Below, one piece after another: positions 19,933-30,350 of a stretch of DNA of 64,000 nucleotides; the stretch's first letter is position 1; each line of letters begins with the position of its first letter. Source of the DNA: Parastagonospora avenae f. sp. tritici 18332-5 (lineage: Eukaryota > Ascomycota > Dothideomycetes > Pleosporales > Phaeosphaeriaceae); contig JAFJTR010000017.1 in NCBI GenBank assembly GCA_022559985.1, positions 124,001-188,000 on the forward strand. The letters run 5' to 3'. The notes below the pieces were generated by a model. That model did no database searches. It was given only the letters and a program-made list of their open reading frames with translations, and had not been told where the DNA came from. The position numbers were made by a program, and so were the translations under genes.

Positions 19933-22900
19933 GGTGGTGAACAGATGGTGGTACCCGTGTGCCGCGCTCTGTAGTGAAAGACGTGCTTAGCCTGAAGCTA
20001 TACGCAGGGTATTTCCGTCGTACTCCAAGTCCAACGATACCGTGTACAGCTTCAGACTACGGGTTCTAACCGCACAGCGTATCGAGAAGGGAGGTGTATG
20101 AGGGGACGGGGCACAGGGTACAGATGACAGAACGCAGAACGCAGAATACAGAATACAGAATACAGGAAACAGGGAACAGGAAACATGTTGGACCTACCGA
20201 AGCGATTCGCGAGCAGCGAACAAATCACGCTGCTGTTGGTGGTTTGGCTATGGGAGGATACCAGATCCTCGACTAAGCGCCTATACAAGGAGCGACTGGG
20301 CCGGCGATGCGCCTATGCCTGGGAACGTGGCGCGGAACAAGAAGATTCGAATAGGCGACCAGGTGGAGGCGGTCGTGGCGGGTGGAGCAAGTACGGCGCT
20401 CTGGCTGTCGTCTCGTTGTCGTGCTCGGTGCTCTCTCGCTGTCGCACACGGGCAGTCGTGGGTTGGCAGGCGAAAGCGCGAAGATGTTCGGTTCCGCGGG
20501 TTTCGTGCAGTGTTGCGATCAGCCGGAGTCGCCAGTGTGAGCCGCCGCTGCCTAGGGAAGGTGCTGTGGGTGGGAAAGGAAGGTGCGCGCTGTGAAGTCG
20601 GGAACGACAACGACCCAACCAGCAGCTCGTTTCCAGCAAGCGCCGGGCGTCCCAAAATAGAAACGGCGACGCCAACCATGCGCACCTTCGCTCCGCTAGG
20701 ACTCCAGGCGCAACCACTCACAGCCGTCGCCACGCCGAGCTTGTCGACCACTCTGCAATGCCAGCGTGAACTACTCACTGCTTGCAGACCCAGCGCTGTT
20801 TGCTTGCAAGAGCCGCTGTCCAACGACACGCATTGTTGCCCATGCCCGCACGCTGCCCTCGACGCTGCTCGATCTCTGTTCCAGCCGAATGACTGCCCCA
20901 AGAATAGCCCCCTGAGGCACGCATCGCCATCCTGGGAAAGGCTAGACGAGACACCAGGACCTGGAGATGATTGCAGCCACCCCGGACGCAATCCGCCACC
21001 CCAAAGAACACTGGGACTGCCGCCTCTGGGCTGCGCTTTTGCAGTTCGTCACTTCGACTCGCATTGTTGTTGCCATTGTCCCGCATTTGCACCGCTCTTC
21101 AGCCTGAGGTATCCTTGCCTTCGCCTATCCGTAACGGCGTCCTGAGGCTCCAAACACGGCAAAGGCAGAATTCTCTAGGATGAAACGCAAGGCTGGCCGA
21201 CCCACACTGTTGGCGGGGTGAGTTGTGCGATAATGCTTGAACATGTGCGACTTTGCGACAGCACTTTGGAATCGTTCCCGTCATGTGAGTAATATTTGCT
21301 GTTTCAGATCGCCAGCACCCACGCTGCGGTGAGTTTCGCTCTACAAATTCTTGAACATCCGCGACTCCGGTTCACCAGTTTGTGCAACGTTGCCCGACAT
21401 CCCGTTTGACAGTTTGCAAGCGGTCGTCTTTGCGACAGTGCGTCCAACACACCGCTTTGGGTTCCCGCCGATGGTAGCCCGTCCTGTAATCATCATATCT
21501 TGCCTGTTCCGGTCGAACAGCTGGCCGAAGTGTTTCAGCCTGCCAACAATTTCTCACCCGCGGGAAAACTCATGGACCCTGGCGACGATCCTGCGACGGC
21601 GCCGCGCCGACGATAGCGACACGTGAGATCGAAGGCCGATCTGGTAACGCTGACTCGCATAGAGTACATCATCAAGACGGAGTACGCAATGCACCCGTCT
21701 GGCTGGTCGCATTCCGCCAGACAGATTACTTCCCAAGCAATTCTCTAGATGACTTCATCATCTCTTGTCTGTCACATGTGCTCAAGTATCAGCCCGACCA
21801 GCGCCCGGGGCAGAGTACTGATCGTGCCCTCAACGCGTCAACATGGCATTCCGGCAGATCTTCCACAGGCCGGGCTTGTGGCATGATGATCTTTCACTCT
21901 TCGATTAAGGACGGTCAACAAGCAGATCATGAAGCTGGGCGGTCAGCATGGAACGCCAGGGAGAGCTAAATTGCAGCAAAAGGTTTCCACCTCCGAGCCG
22001 ACAAGGCGAGTGTAATTGCAGACACGGGCAACTGCAGGCGAGCGTCATATTGATTACATCCGTTAGAACCATAATATGGAATGCGGTTTGTTATCAATGT
22101 GGTAGAACAGATCCTCAGCGTTACTGTTTAGGCATACTGTTTCGTCCATCAGACGATCGTCTTGGCATATGGGCCGTACGATGATCCACATGGTTCTGCT
22201 ATATCATATCTTAGCATGAGGAATGAGTATTCCCGCAACCATAGCCAGATTGAAAATCTTCAGTCGTTGTCCCATGCACACAGACGGACAGGACAATGAC
22301 AATCAGTGTGCCTCGATCCACTTGCTTTGAAGTTTGTGCTGCGTCATTTATATATCAGGGAACACGATGAATCCGCACGCAGCATGAAAGATCATCCTTC
22401 ATTCAGACTACACATGCTTTGGTGTTCCCGGACAGCCGCGAAAGAAGGGTATTGCAATATGGCACTGCTGGACGACATGTGAGGATGCAGTATTGACTTA
22501 TGCTACATGTTCACAAGTACGACTTAGAGCGATTGGGCTACAACAGTAGGCAACTCATCCAAGGACCTATTCTATAGGTTTATGTATGGCCTTTCCATCA
22601 AATTAATAGCGTAGCAAAATCAATTTAGCTTCGAGATATGCGATGCACTTGCTCACTTTCCCTCGTAATTGATGGCTTGCATTAATTTCCGTACCCCAGA
22701 GCTTCCCGCATTGCCAATCATCAAGTGAGCTCAAACCGTGTCAATTACTACCGCACCTACACAGCAAATTACATGTGGTTGGGCAATGCGCAACGAAGCT
22801 CGAGTTTCTGGAGCGACGCGCTAAGGCCGTATCTGGTGTAGCGACGCGCCAAGATATCGGTTAGTGAGCGGCCACAATCGAACTACCACATAGGCAAAAT

Positions 22901-22955
22901 CATCAACACCACGACAGGTCAGCGATACTAACAACAGCAACGCCCACGAGACACC
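19933..22955. other. 3-kb stretch with no recognisable gene
   Basis: Both flanks are promoters: of the phosphatase on the left and of ribosomal protein L4 on the right. Between them the open frames (up to 276 codons at 20315-21145) overlap frames on the other strand, start in part at non-ATG codons and show no family motif. From 21.2 to 22.9 kb frames are short. I see no transposon ends. Confidence 0.45.
20127..20184. repeat. 7-bp microsatellite
   Basis: About eight tandem 7-mers of the form ACAGAAT / GCAGAAC / ACAGGAA in the phosphatase upstream region. Units drift from one variant to the next along the array, as expected of slippage with point changes. Confidence 0.85.
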
Positions 22956-24288
22956 ATGTCAAGGCCGACCGTTACCGTCATCTCCGCCAAGGGCGAGTCC
23001 ACCAAGGACACCCTCACCGTGCCCAATGTCTTCAAGGTCAGTCCTATGCCGCTTTTCGCAATTTCGAGATGGGGAGCAAATTTCGTCGATGAAATTCGGA
23101 AGACATGTACACAATTCCACTGGAGGTGGAGGGACGACCGAGCGCTGGGGAACGCATCGCAATGCGAACAATGTTACTGGGACAGTAATTGACACGCTTC
23201 ACAGGCACCTATCCGCCCGGATATCGTCCACGCGGTCCACACTGGCATGAACAAGAACCGCCGCCAGCCTTACGCCGTGTAAGACTCCTCGCACACCACA
23301 CAATTGCTCTCTCTAATTCCATGGCAGCTCCGAGAAGGCTGGTCACCAGACTTCTGCTGAGTCATGGGGTACTGGTCGTGCCGTCGCCCGTATTCCCCGT
23401 GTCTCTGGTGGAGGAACTCACCGTGCCGGTCAGGCTGCGTTCGGTAACATGTGCCGCTCTGGTCGCATGTTCGCTCCCACCAAGGTCTGGCGCAAGTGGC
23501 ACCAGAAGATCAACCTGAACCAGAAGCGCTTTGCTACCGCATCCGCGCTCGCTGCTTCAGGTAGCCCCGCCCTCCTCATGGCCCGCGGCCACAACGTCAG
23601 CACCGTCCCTGAGGTCCCGCTCGTCATCTCCTCCACCGCTTTCGCCGATGCCGCTATCCGCAAGACCTCCGCTGCCGTTGCTCTGCTCAAGGCTGTCGGT
23701 GCCGGTGCCGACTGCGAGAAGGCCAAGAACTCTCGCAAGCTCCGTGCTGGTAAGGGTAAGCTGAGGGGTCGCCGCCACAAGCAGCGCCGTGGTCCTCTTG
23801 TCATCTACAACCCCGACGAGGATGGCAAGGAGCTCGTCAAGGCTTTCCGCAACATCCCCGGTGTTGAGACTTCATCCGTCTACTCGATGAACCTCCTCCA
23901 GCTCGCCCCTGGCGGTCACCTCGGCCGCTTCATCGTCTGGACTTCGTCCGCTTTCGGTGCTCTCGACACCATCTACGGCTCCACCACCGAGCCCTCAGCA
24001 CTCAAGAAGGACTTCCTGCTCCCATCCACCATGATGAAGCAGCCCGACCTCGGCAAGATCATCAACTCGAGCGACATCCAGAAGGTCCTCCGCCCTGTCC
24101 GTGGCGGTGCCGTCTCCAAGCGTGGCGTTGTACAGAAGAAGAACCCTCTCAAGAACTTCCAGGTACAGCTCCGCCTCAACCCCTACGCCGCTACCTTCTC
24201 GAAAGAGAAGCTCGGCTCCAAGAAGCTTGAGAAGGGCAAGCCCGACAACGCTGGCGAGTCCTTCGCTGCGCTGCTTGACGAGAACTAG
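22956..24288 (+). CDS. RPL4: 60S ribosomal protein L4 (uL4)
   Basis: Three exons: 22956-23036, 23205-23278 and 23328-24288, giving 371 aa, close to the fungal norm. Introns are 168 and 49 bp with GT..AG ends. The spliced start reads TLTVPNVFK then APIRPDIVHAVHTGMNKNRRQPYAV then SEKAGHQTSAESWGTG, all hallmark uL4 sequence. Further on are GGGTHRAGQAAFGNMCR, FAPTKVWRKWHQKIN and KLRAGKGKLRGRRHKQRRGPL. The protein binds 25S rRNA and its loop lines the peptide exit tunnel. The eukaryote-specific basic C-terminal tail is present (KKNPLKNFQVQLRLNPYAATF). Third-position C bias is strong compared with its neighbours, as expected for a highly expressed gene. Confidence 0.97.
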
Positions 24289-24456
24289 ATGGTATTTGGC
24301 GGGCGAATGGGTTTCCTTGGGTTTTATTACAGATGATTCCATGGTGCAACGTGGGGTGGCTATTATGAAGTAGCTGTCTCAAATCAAAACGACCTCTTAC
24401 GAAGATTTCCATGTCTTCATTTCAATTACTCTTATTTTATGCTATGTGACCTTGAT

Positions 24457-24939
24457 TCATGACTGTCCAATGGGTATCTCAACTCCCTCTCCGTCCACAC
24501 CAAACAACTTCAAACAACTATTCCTCTTGAACATACTCGCACAATCCACCGCATTTGGCTGCCCCAACCTCACATCCGCCCCGCCCTCATACAGCGCCCT
24601 CACCACATCATCATACCCCTTAAACACTGCACCCGCAATCGGACTCTGGCCCCTCGCATTCAGCACATTCGCATCCGCCCCGTTCTCCAACAACATGCGC
24701 GCCGTCTCTGCGTGCCCGTGATAGGAAGCCAGCATCAATAGCGTGTCGCCAGAAGCATTTGTGAGGTTCTTGGGTATCCCCGCGCTGAGGTATTGTTGGA
24801 GAGAGGGCGTGGTGCCAGCGCGGGCGAGGTCGAAGAGTTTGGCGGCGAGGTCGAGGGCGGCGGGGGGGAGGGTGGATGTTGGTTGTGGGGTTTGGGCGGA
24901 TGGGGCGGGCTGGGTGTAGGCTTCATCGTAGGATGGCAT
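24457..24939 (-). CDS. Small ankyrin-repeat protein
   Basis: 160 aa from a confirmed ATG. After a Pro/Gln/Thr-rich N-terminus (about 30 residues) comes a helix LAAKLFDLARAGTTPSLQQYL and two clear ankyrin repeats, GDTLLMLASYHGHAETARML (about 63-95) and the next starting RGQSPIAGAVFKGYDDVVRA (about 96-127). A degenerate third follows. Each repeat ends in a GAD turn. Ankyrin repeats bind proteins; the partner is not known. The gene is convergent with RPL4, the stop codons being 168 bp apart. Confidence 0.85.
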   Translation of the reverse strand: MPSYDEAYTQPAPSAQTPQPTSTLPPAALDLAAKLFDLARAGTTPSLQQYLSAGIPKNLTNASGDTLLMLASYHGHAETARMLLENGADANVLNARGQSPIAGAVFKGYDDVVRALYEGGADVRLGQPNAVDCASMFKRNSCLKLFGVDGEGVEIPIGQS

Positions 24940-25470
24940 GTTTGTTGGAAGATTATGGGGACTGTGGTGTGAGGTTTGGAGAGTCTCGTGAAGTTGGAGA
25001 TGGGTTTGGAGGTGATGTGAAGCTTGAAAATGGTATATGAGTGGCGCGAAAGCCTAGTGCTATATACTGGTCTACATCCCGAAGTCTAAATCGATTATGC
25101 TCAAGAGGCGTGAAAAGACGTCGATGACGAAATGCTACCCGCGTTCCGCTGACAATTCCGAGAGCAGGGGAAAACACGCTAGTGGCCGTTTCTTGGCGCG
25201 ACTGCGGGTGCGACTTTCATTGAGAGCTGGTCTACAACACGGATCAGCAGACTTGGGGTAGCTTTACCTCACTACGGATTGAGAGCGATCTTACGGTGCA
25301 AAATCGCGATTCGAAGAGCGCAACTGAAAGAGGTAGGGGCTACGGGGACCAGGAGCGCGCGCAATCACCACCCCATAAAGGCGACCAAGCGCATCGGCGA
25401 CTTCAACACACACACATACGAGTCTCTACGTCGAGCCACACGCGCGCATACACGGTGCAATACGTTCAAC

Positions 25471-26550
25471 ATGGCGTCACCACCTCACATTCCGAACCTG
25501 AACATGCCGCGAAAGCGCGGTAGCATATCCTCGCTCAACGGCGCTCCAGCAAAGAAGCGCAAACCGTCACACCTCCGCAATGCCTTCTCGCCAGAATCAG
25601 AAGGTGTCGGTTCCCCGCTGAGATACTCGCGCTCTCCTTCGGTCGATAGTGTTGCCACTAATTCAGTCATCAACGGTGGAGGTGGAAAGAAGCGCAAGAA
25701 GAAGGGAGATGGAGACAATGCCAGCGTGGTGAGCAGCAGACGAGGAAAGGGCGCGGATGGCGGCAGCGTTGTTGGTGGCGAGGGTGCAGACGGCGCAGAT
25801 GGTGGAGACTACGAAGACGACGACGATGAGGACGACATGGGCGTAGAGATGGACATGGCAGTCGAGGAAGGCGGCATGAGCGCCGAAGACCGGCGGAATC
25901 AAGAGAAAGAACATGAGCGGTAATTCCTCCGAACCCAAATTCTGATACCACCATACTAATGACCCACCAGCATGCTCATGGAATTCATGACCCCCCTCCA
26001 ACTCGAACGCTACGCAACCTACCGCCGCATCCGTCTCAAGCGCGAGACGGTCCGCAAACTGGTCAACCAAACCCTCTCCCAGTCCGTCCCACAACCCGTA
26101 ATCATCGCAGTAACATCCTACGCAAAATCCTTCATCGGCGACCTCATCGACCGCGCCCTCACCGTCCGCGACGAATGGACCCTGGCATCCACACACCTGC
26201 CCAACGGCGCCTTACCTCCCTCCGTCCTAATGCAGTCCCTCCAACGCCCCTCCGCACACATCAAAGACGAGCGCAATCGTCCGACGAATCAGGACATCAC
26301 GTCTGCTGGCATGTATCTGAATCAGGTGGATCGAACGGACACGCTGTGGAAGGAGATCAACGAAGACGAGGGATTGCAGGAGAGGTTGAAGCAAAGTAAT
26401 AAGGGGCCTTTGACGCCAGCACATCTTAGAGAGGCGTTGAGGCGGTATAAGTTGGATCGAGATGGTGGAGGCGCGGGGTTTGCGGGGATGAGTCTTGAGG
26501 GGGTAGAGAGGACGATGGCGAGGACGGGAGGGAAGAGACTATTTCGGTAG
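25471..26550 (+). CDS. TAF11: TFIID subunit Taf11 (hTAFII28-like histone fold)
   Basis: Two exons, 25471-25919 and 25971-26550, giving 342 aa. The 51-bp intron has a GTAATT donor, a TACTAATGAC branch region and a CCACCAG acceptor; the junction makes an Arg codon and yields KEHERMLMEFMTPLQ. The conserved histone fold starts at about residue 151: MTPLQLERYATYRRIRLKR, then VRKLVNQTLSQSVPQPVIIA and SYAKSFIGDLIDRAL. This is the Taf11 signature. Taf11 pairs with Taf13 in TFIID and helps place TBP on core promoters in the nucleus. The N-terminal 150 residues are disordered, with basic KKRK clusters (possible nuclear localisation) and an acidic run EDDDDEDD. A frame extends upstream to 25279 but the first ATG with good context is 25471. 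Confidence 0.92.
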
Positions 26551-26708
26551 TGTTCGTTTATTGAGATGGGGTATTACTATTTGGCATAGCGAAAGGCGTT
26601 TTATGGCTTGAAGAACAGGCTTAAGGCAGTCTGAAAAGGGATGGAAAATGGTGGGATATTCGATATGATACAGCTATTCTATTGTCGCATAGATAATCCT
26701 GGAACACT

Positions 26709-27485
26709 TCACATCCGTAGCTCCCTCCTCGACGGCCCCTCCTCCGAATCATCGTTCCCATCAGCACTCCCATCAGCACTCCCATGCTGCCCTACATCAC
26801 TTCCAAACGGACCTCCATCACTCCCATCCTCCTCTGAATCATATTCATAATCTCTGTCACTATCCCAATCCTCACTATCATCCTCGTATCGATCACGGTC
26901 TGAATCCCACTCCTCCGAATCATCTTCATCCATTATCCTAAGACTCTTAAGCATCGCCTCACGAGCCTGCAGAACATAAGATTCGGAGCGAGGCCGTGGC
27001 GCCTCCAAACCCGCTCGGAAAGGTGAAGGATTCAGCAGTACGGGACGAGGCATGTGTGCCCCCCGCGGTATACCTACGGGAGAAACTGGCCTTGGAGCAT
27101 ATCGCGATGGTCCTGCCTCTGGCAAATCCACACGGTCAAATCGCTGTACTCCCTCCTCTCGGGAAACTCTGACCACTTCTGCGTCAGTCATATACCAAAG
27201 CGGCACAGGTCCATCGTCCTGCATTCCCTGGGCATCACCACTAACATCCGCATTTGGTGCGATTTCGCTATACGGCGGTGGAGAGACTTCGCGAGGCGCG
27301 CAGGTTAGTGGTGCTTGAATCGCTTCGTAGCGAGGCAGTTCGTCGAAGATGGTTTCGTAGCCGGTTACTTCTTGGAGTGCAAAGGAAGGGCGGTAGGATG
27401 AGGAGGCCGTGGGGCAGAGTATAGTGTGATAGTTTTCGCTTGATGGGTCGGACGGGGAGGGGGAGTAGGGTCTGTGGAAGGACAT
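26709..27485 (-). CDS. Uncharacterised acidic protein with PY-type motif
   Basis: 258 aa from a confirmed ATG; I do not recognise the family. It is Pro/Ser-rich at the N-terminus with VSPPPYSE, which fits the PPxY motif bound by WW domains of Rsp5-type ubiquitin ligases, and LPRYEAI. A middle part (MTDAEVVRVSREEGVQRFDRV) may be ordered. The C-terminal third is very acidic and internally repeated: SEEWDSDRDRYEDD is followed by SEDWDSDRDYEYD. It ends in Ser/Gly/Asp repeats and a basic RRELRM. No signal peptide or membrane segment. A role as an adaptor is only an inference from the PY motif. Confidence 0.65.
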   Translation of the reverse strand: MSFHRPYSPSPSDPSSENYHTILCPTASSSYRPSFALQEVTGYETIFDELPRYEAIQAPLTCAPREVSPPPYSEIAPNADVSGDAQGMQDDGPVPLWYMTDAEVVRVSREEGVQRFDRVDLPEAGPSRYAPRPVSPVGIPRGAHMPRPVLLNPSPFRAGLEAPRPRSESYVLQAREAMLKSLRIMDEDDSEEWDSDRDRYEDDSEDWDSDRDYEYDSEEDGSDGGPFGSDVGQHGSADGSADGNDDSEEGPSRRELRM

Positions 27486-28349
27486 TTTGGCGTGCTGTTT
27501 GGAATGTAGTGTTGGATGTTTGAAAGGTGTAGTGAAGATAATAAGAAGATATGATGAAAATAGGAAGGAATTTGTATAGCCGGCTCTTTGTGTGCGAATT
27601 TTACGTGTAGACTAGATTTTTAGGTTCCATGGTTGGGCGTGGTGGAGCGAATATACTATGGAAATTTGTGTACCGCAGGCGAATATCACTCAACAGACGA
27701 GCATTATGGGTCCTATACCTACTAGGCTCTTGCTTTATCCTGGAGATCTTCAAGGCATCAAAGGCATATCAGAAAATCTCGAATTCTTTTGCGGTAGTCT
27801 CCGGGCTTTGCTATCTCACGTCGAAAAGCGGCATGTGTCGACATTCAGCATGGGCCAAATCACTCAGACTAACCGTTCCGGTGCAAATATGACCCATTTT
27901 CAGAAGCTAAGTGTTGTGTAGAAACTTCTCACCGAGCCAGAAAATGGTGTTGAGGTTGGAGAGCCGGGCTCGGGAAGCGCAGCCGAGCTGACAGATCCGA
28001 ACGAAGCTAGCCACTCTGACTTCACGACATCACCTCAGCCTCGCTGCTCACTGCAGCTGGCCCCACCAGCTGAAGAAGGCTGATAATGCTGCCTGATCGC
28101 ATCAAGTTGATATACAACTAACCATCAGCACTGATTGCAAAAAGCAGGAAACACTGCAGAAGTGCACACTACATCTCCCAGTCTCGCAGCAAGTATCCTG
28201 TCCGACGCGATACCACGCGACATAACTCGAAAGACAACATAAATCGACGCATATCCTTGGAAACTTAATCTGACGTCTTCTCTGGTACGTCTGTTCCTCC
28301 CCCGCCTTGGCCCATCTAACCCATCCAGCTCTCCATCGCCAGCGTCAAA
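27486..28349. other. Intergenic, with a probable 5' UTR intron
   Basis: No gene is recognised between 27.5 and 28.2 kb. Just before the next start codon, 28285-28328 looks like a 44-bp intron in the leader of the following gene: GTACGT donor, CTAACC branch region and CATCCAG acceptor, 21 bp before the ATG. Confidence 0.4.
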
Positions 28350-28688
28350 ATGTCACCCCCATCTATCATCAGCGCCTTCCTCTCCGTGTCTCCTCTCGAG
28401 CCCGTCCTCGTCTTTTCATCTCCCGAAGACGCCGCTATGTTCCAATCCCGCTGCAAGCAAGGTCGTATCCTACCTTCCGCCCGACAGTCCTGGGTCTACC
28501 TCCCCATGCCAGAGGGCCTATTGCGCGTCCGCACTGCGCGCATGGGCGATGTGGCGTTTGACTTCAATAGCGAGAAGAGCGCGAAGGAGTTCAATGTGAG
28601 CATTAAGCATTTGGGCAGGGTGTTTGAGAATAGGAAGGGAGATCGTGGGTGGGAGAAGGTGGTGTATTTGGGTAAGGAGAAGGTTTGA
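28350..28688 (+). CDS. Uncharacterised small protein, 112 aa
   Basis: A single open frame from an ATG in good context (TCAAAATG). I do not recognise the family. The sequence looks folded: alternating hydrophobic and charged residues, LEPVLVFSSPEDAAMFQSRC, SWVYLPMPEGLLRVRTARMG, VSIKHLGRVFEN and a basic end. No signal peptide, membrane segment or metal motif. It lies between TAF11 block genes on the same strand as the next gene, with no shared motif. Confidence 0.6.
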   Translation: MSPPSIISAFLSVSPLEPVLVFSSPEDAAMFQSRCKQGRILPSARQSWVYLPMPEGLLRVRTARMGDVAFDFNSEKSAKEFNVSIKHLGRVFENRKGDRGWEKVVYLGKEKV

Positions 28689-29244
28689 TGATGTTGTGTC
28701 GGTGATGTCGCGTTGGCGTGAGGCTTTGCTCTCTACTCTCAACGATCGGCATCCTTTTGCGGAGGTTTGTATTCTCGAGTCTTACTGTTGCGGTCGCCTT
28801 GTTTGCGTTCTCTGTCAAGTGTTTACTATCTGTTGCTTCAAACCCCTCTGTTGCTTCTGTTAATGTTGTTTCTCTACTCTCCGCGTTTAGCTGTGATCAA
28901 AGTGACCCATATCTGACCAGTTCGAGGTCGAGAGAGCAATGCTTGGACAAGTACACTTTGACTTCCCATGCCATGTGCAACAGGTCTTCAAACACCTAGC
29001 CGTGCTCGCCTACACGTCGCTCGCGCACAGTGCGTGAGAATTTACTGCTCCTTCCGTCAATCTCACCTTGCGCAAACGCTACCACCCCAACAACTAGCCT
29101 TTTCTTGGCGTTTCCAACGCCTTTACCCTCACCTCTACCTCCGCCTATGGCCTTCCACGTCAGTCGCTCGTATTTTTGTCAACCGCAATCGTTTTGGCGC
29201 TCAAAAAAGCGCAACAGCAAATAACATCGTCTATTTCTTTCAGC
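28689..29244. other. Intergenic
   Basis: Promoter and leader of the next gene. A CTTTCAG directly before the ATG at 29245 could be the acceptor of a leader intron, but no donor was settled on. Nothing else was recognised. Confidence 0.35.
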
Positions 29245-30350
29245 ATGTCGGATTCTAGTAGCAACCGCTCCTTTCCTGGAGGTTTCGATTACGCAAATCA
29301 TAGACTTTCCGATTTCCCGCTATACCCAACATCCATTTCCGCTGAGAGTCTTAGCGCAACTGATAGACGTCAAGTACAGCTGGGTTCAGTTTCTGTGCGC
29401 CAACGCGAACTGTGGCTTCGGCAGGCTCAGCGAGCGCTCGAGCTCTTGGATCAAGAGCCCTCTGCAGTTCCGGACATCCTCAGCACCCTAGACAGCCTGC
29501 AACCTGATATATCCCGCCCAACTAACAGCGCATCCGAGTTCGGACGTATGCCTGGTCCGTTGCCGCCTATGCTGCCCGCAGCCAGAACCAAGCGAGAACT
29601 CAAAAAGCCTGTGGTGACCTGTGTCAGTGCGCTGCCTCCGACTGTCTACAACGAGCAAGACGAGCCAGACGGCACCCAGAACACCCTCGCGTACGTCAAG
29701 GTGCAACGTGCGCTCCTCAAGTTCGCCGAAACCCACCCTACCGACTCGCTCAGCACTCGACAAGCCTGCCGATGGACCCAGGATATAGACCCCGCGGGCC
29801 AGAAGGAGCCAAAGGCGGCGGATGCGCTGCGTCTCTGCCACTACATGCGCTCCCAGGGTTATGATGTCTACTCTATCCTACTTAATGGATGCATCTACCT
29901 TTACATTGTCCACCAGGGTTCAAGGATTCGCGAAGCTCTACATGACGCGCTCTACTGGAAGCAGAATGTCTCGACCAACAGTGTCGGCTTCATGGCTGCT
30001 TCACCCGCACGAGACCCTCGCCGCAACGCTGCACCCAATGGCCCCAACTTCGCAAGCTTCGAGGCGTTGATGGCGAGCCTTGTGCGACAAGATGCCGCCC
30101 CAGCAGGTGCGTCAGCCATCGTACCCGCACCCGCGCCCGTGCCTTCGACACCGCTTACTGCCGCCGAGGCCGCTGAGACCGCGCTTCGGGCTGCGCAAGC
30201 TGCCATCCAGACTGAGATCGACAGAGAGGAGACTGACCCGATGTAAATCGCCGACTGCCTGCGTAGGAATCGTCTAGCGTCTACTAACTCGTGTACAGTG
30301 CACTCAGCGCCGCCGTTGAAGCCCTTGAGGCCCTTCTCCAAGACGAGTAG
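29245..30350 (+). CDS. Uncharacterised protein with a small last exon
   Basis: Two exons, 29245-30242 and 30299-30350, giving 349 aa. The family is not recognised. The 56-bp intron has a GTAAAT donor, a perfect TACTAAC branch point and a GTACAG acceptor; read through without splicing, the frame would stop right at the donor (ATG TAA). Splicing extends the C-terminal helix AAQAAIQTEIDREETDP by IALSAAVEALEALLQDE, which continues the Ala/Glu-rich amphipathic character. The centre looks folded: YVKVQRALLKFAETHP, LRLCHYMRSQGYDVYS, CIYLYIVHQGSRIREALHDA. N- and C-terminal linkers are Pro/Ala-rich. The frame runs upstream to 29176 only by a TTG, so the ATG at 29245 is chosen. Confidence 0.72.

Noticed and set aside
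20040..20090. GGGTTCTAACC resembling a tRNA T-arm
   Set aside because: No matching D-arm, anticodon arm or acceptor stem is found upstream.
20281..21145. Overlapping 236- and 276-codon frames on opposite strands
   Set aside because: Neither has recognisable motifs, and their mutual overlap in GC-rich sequence suggests chance absence of stops.
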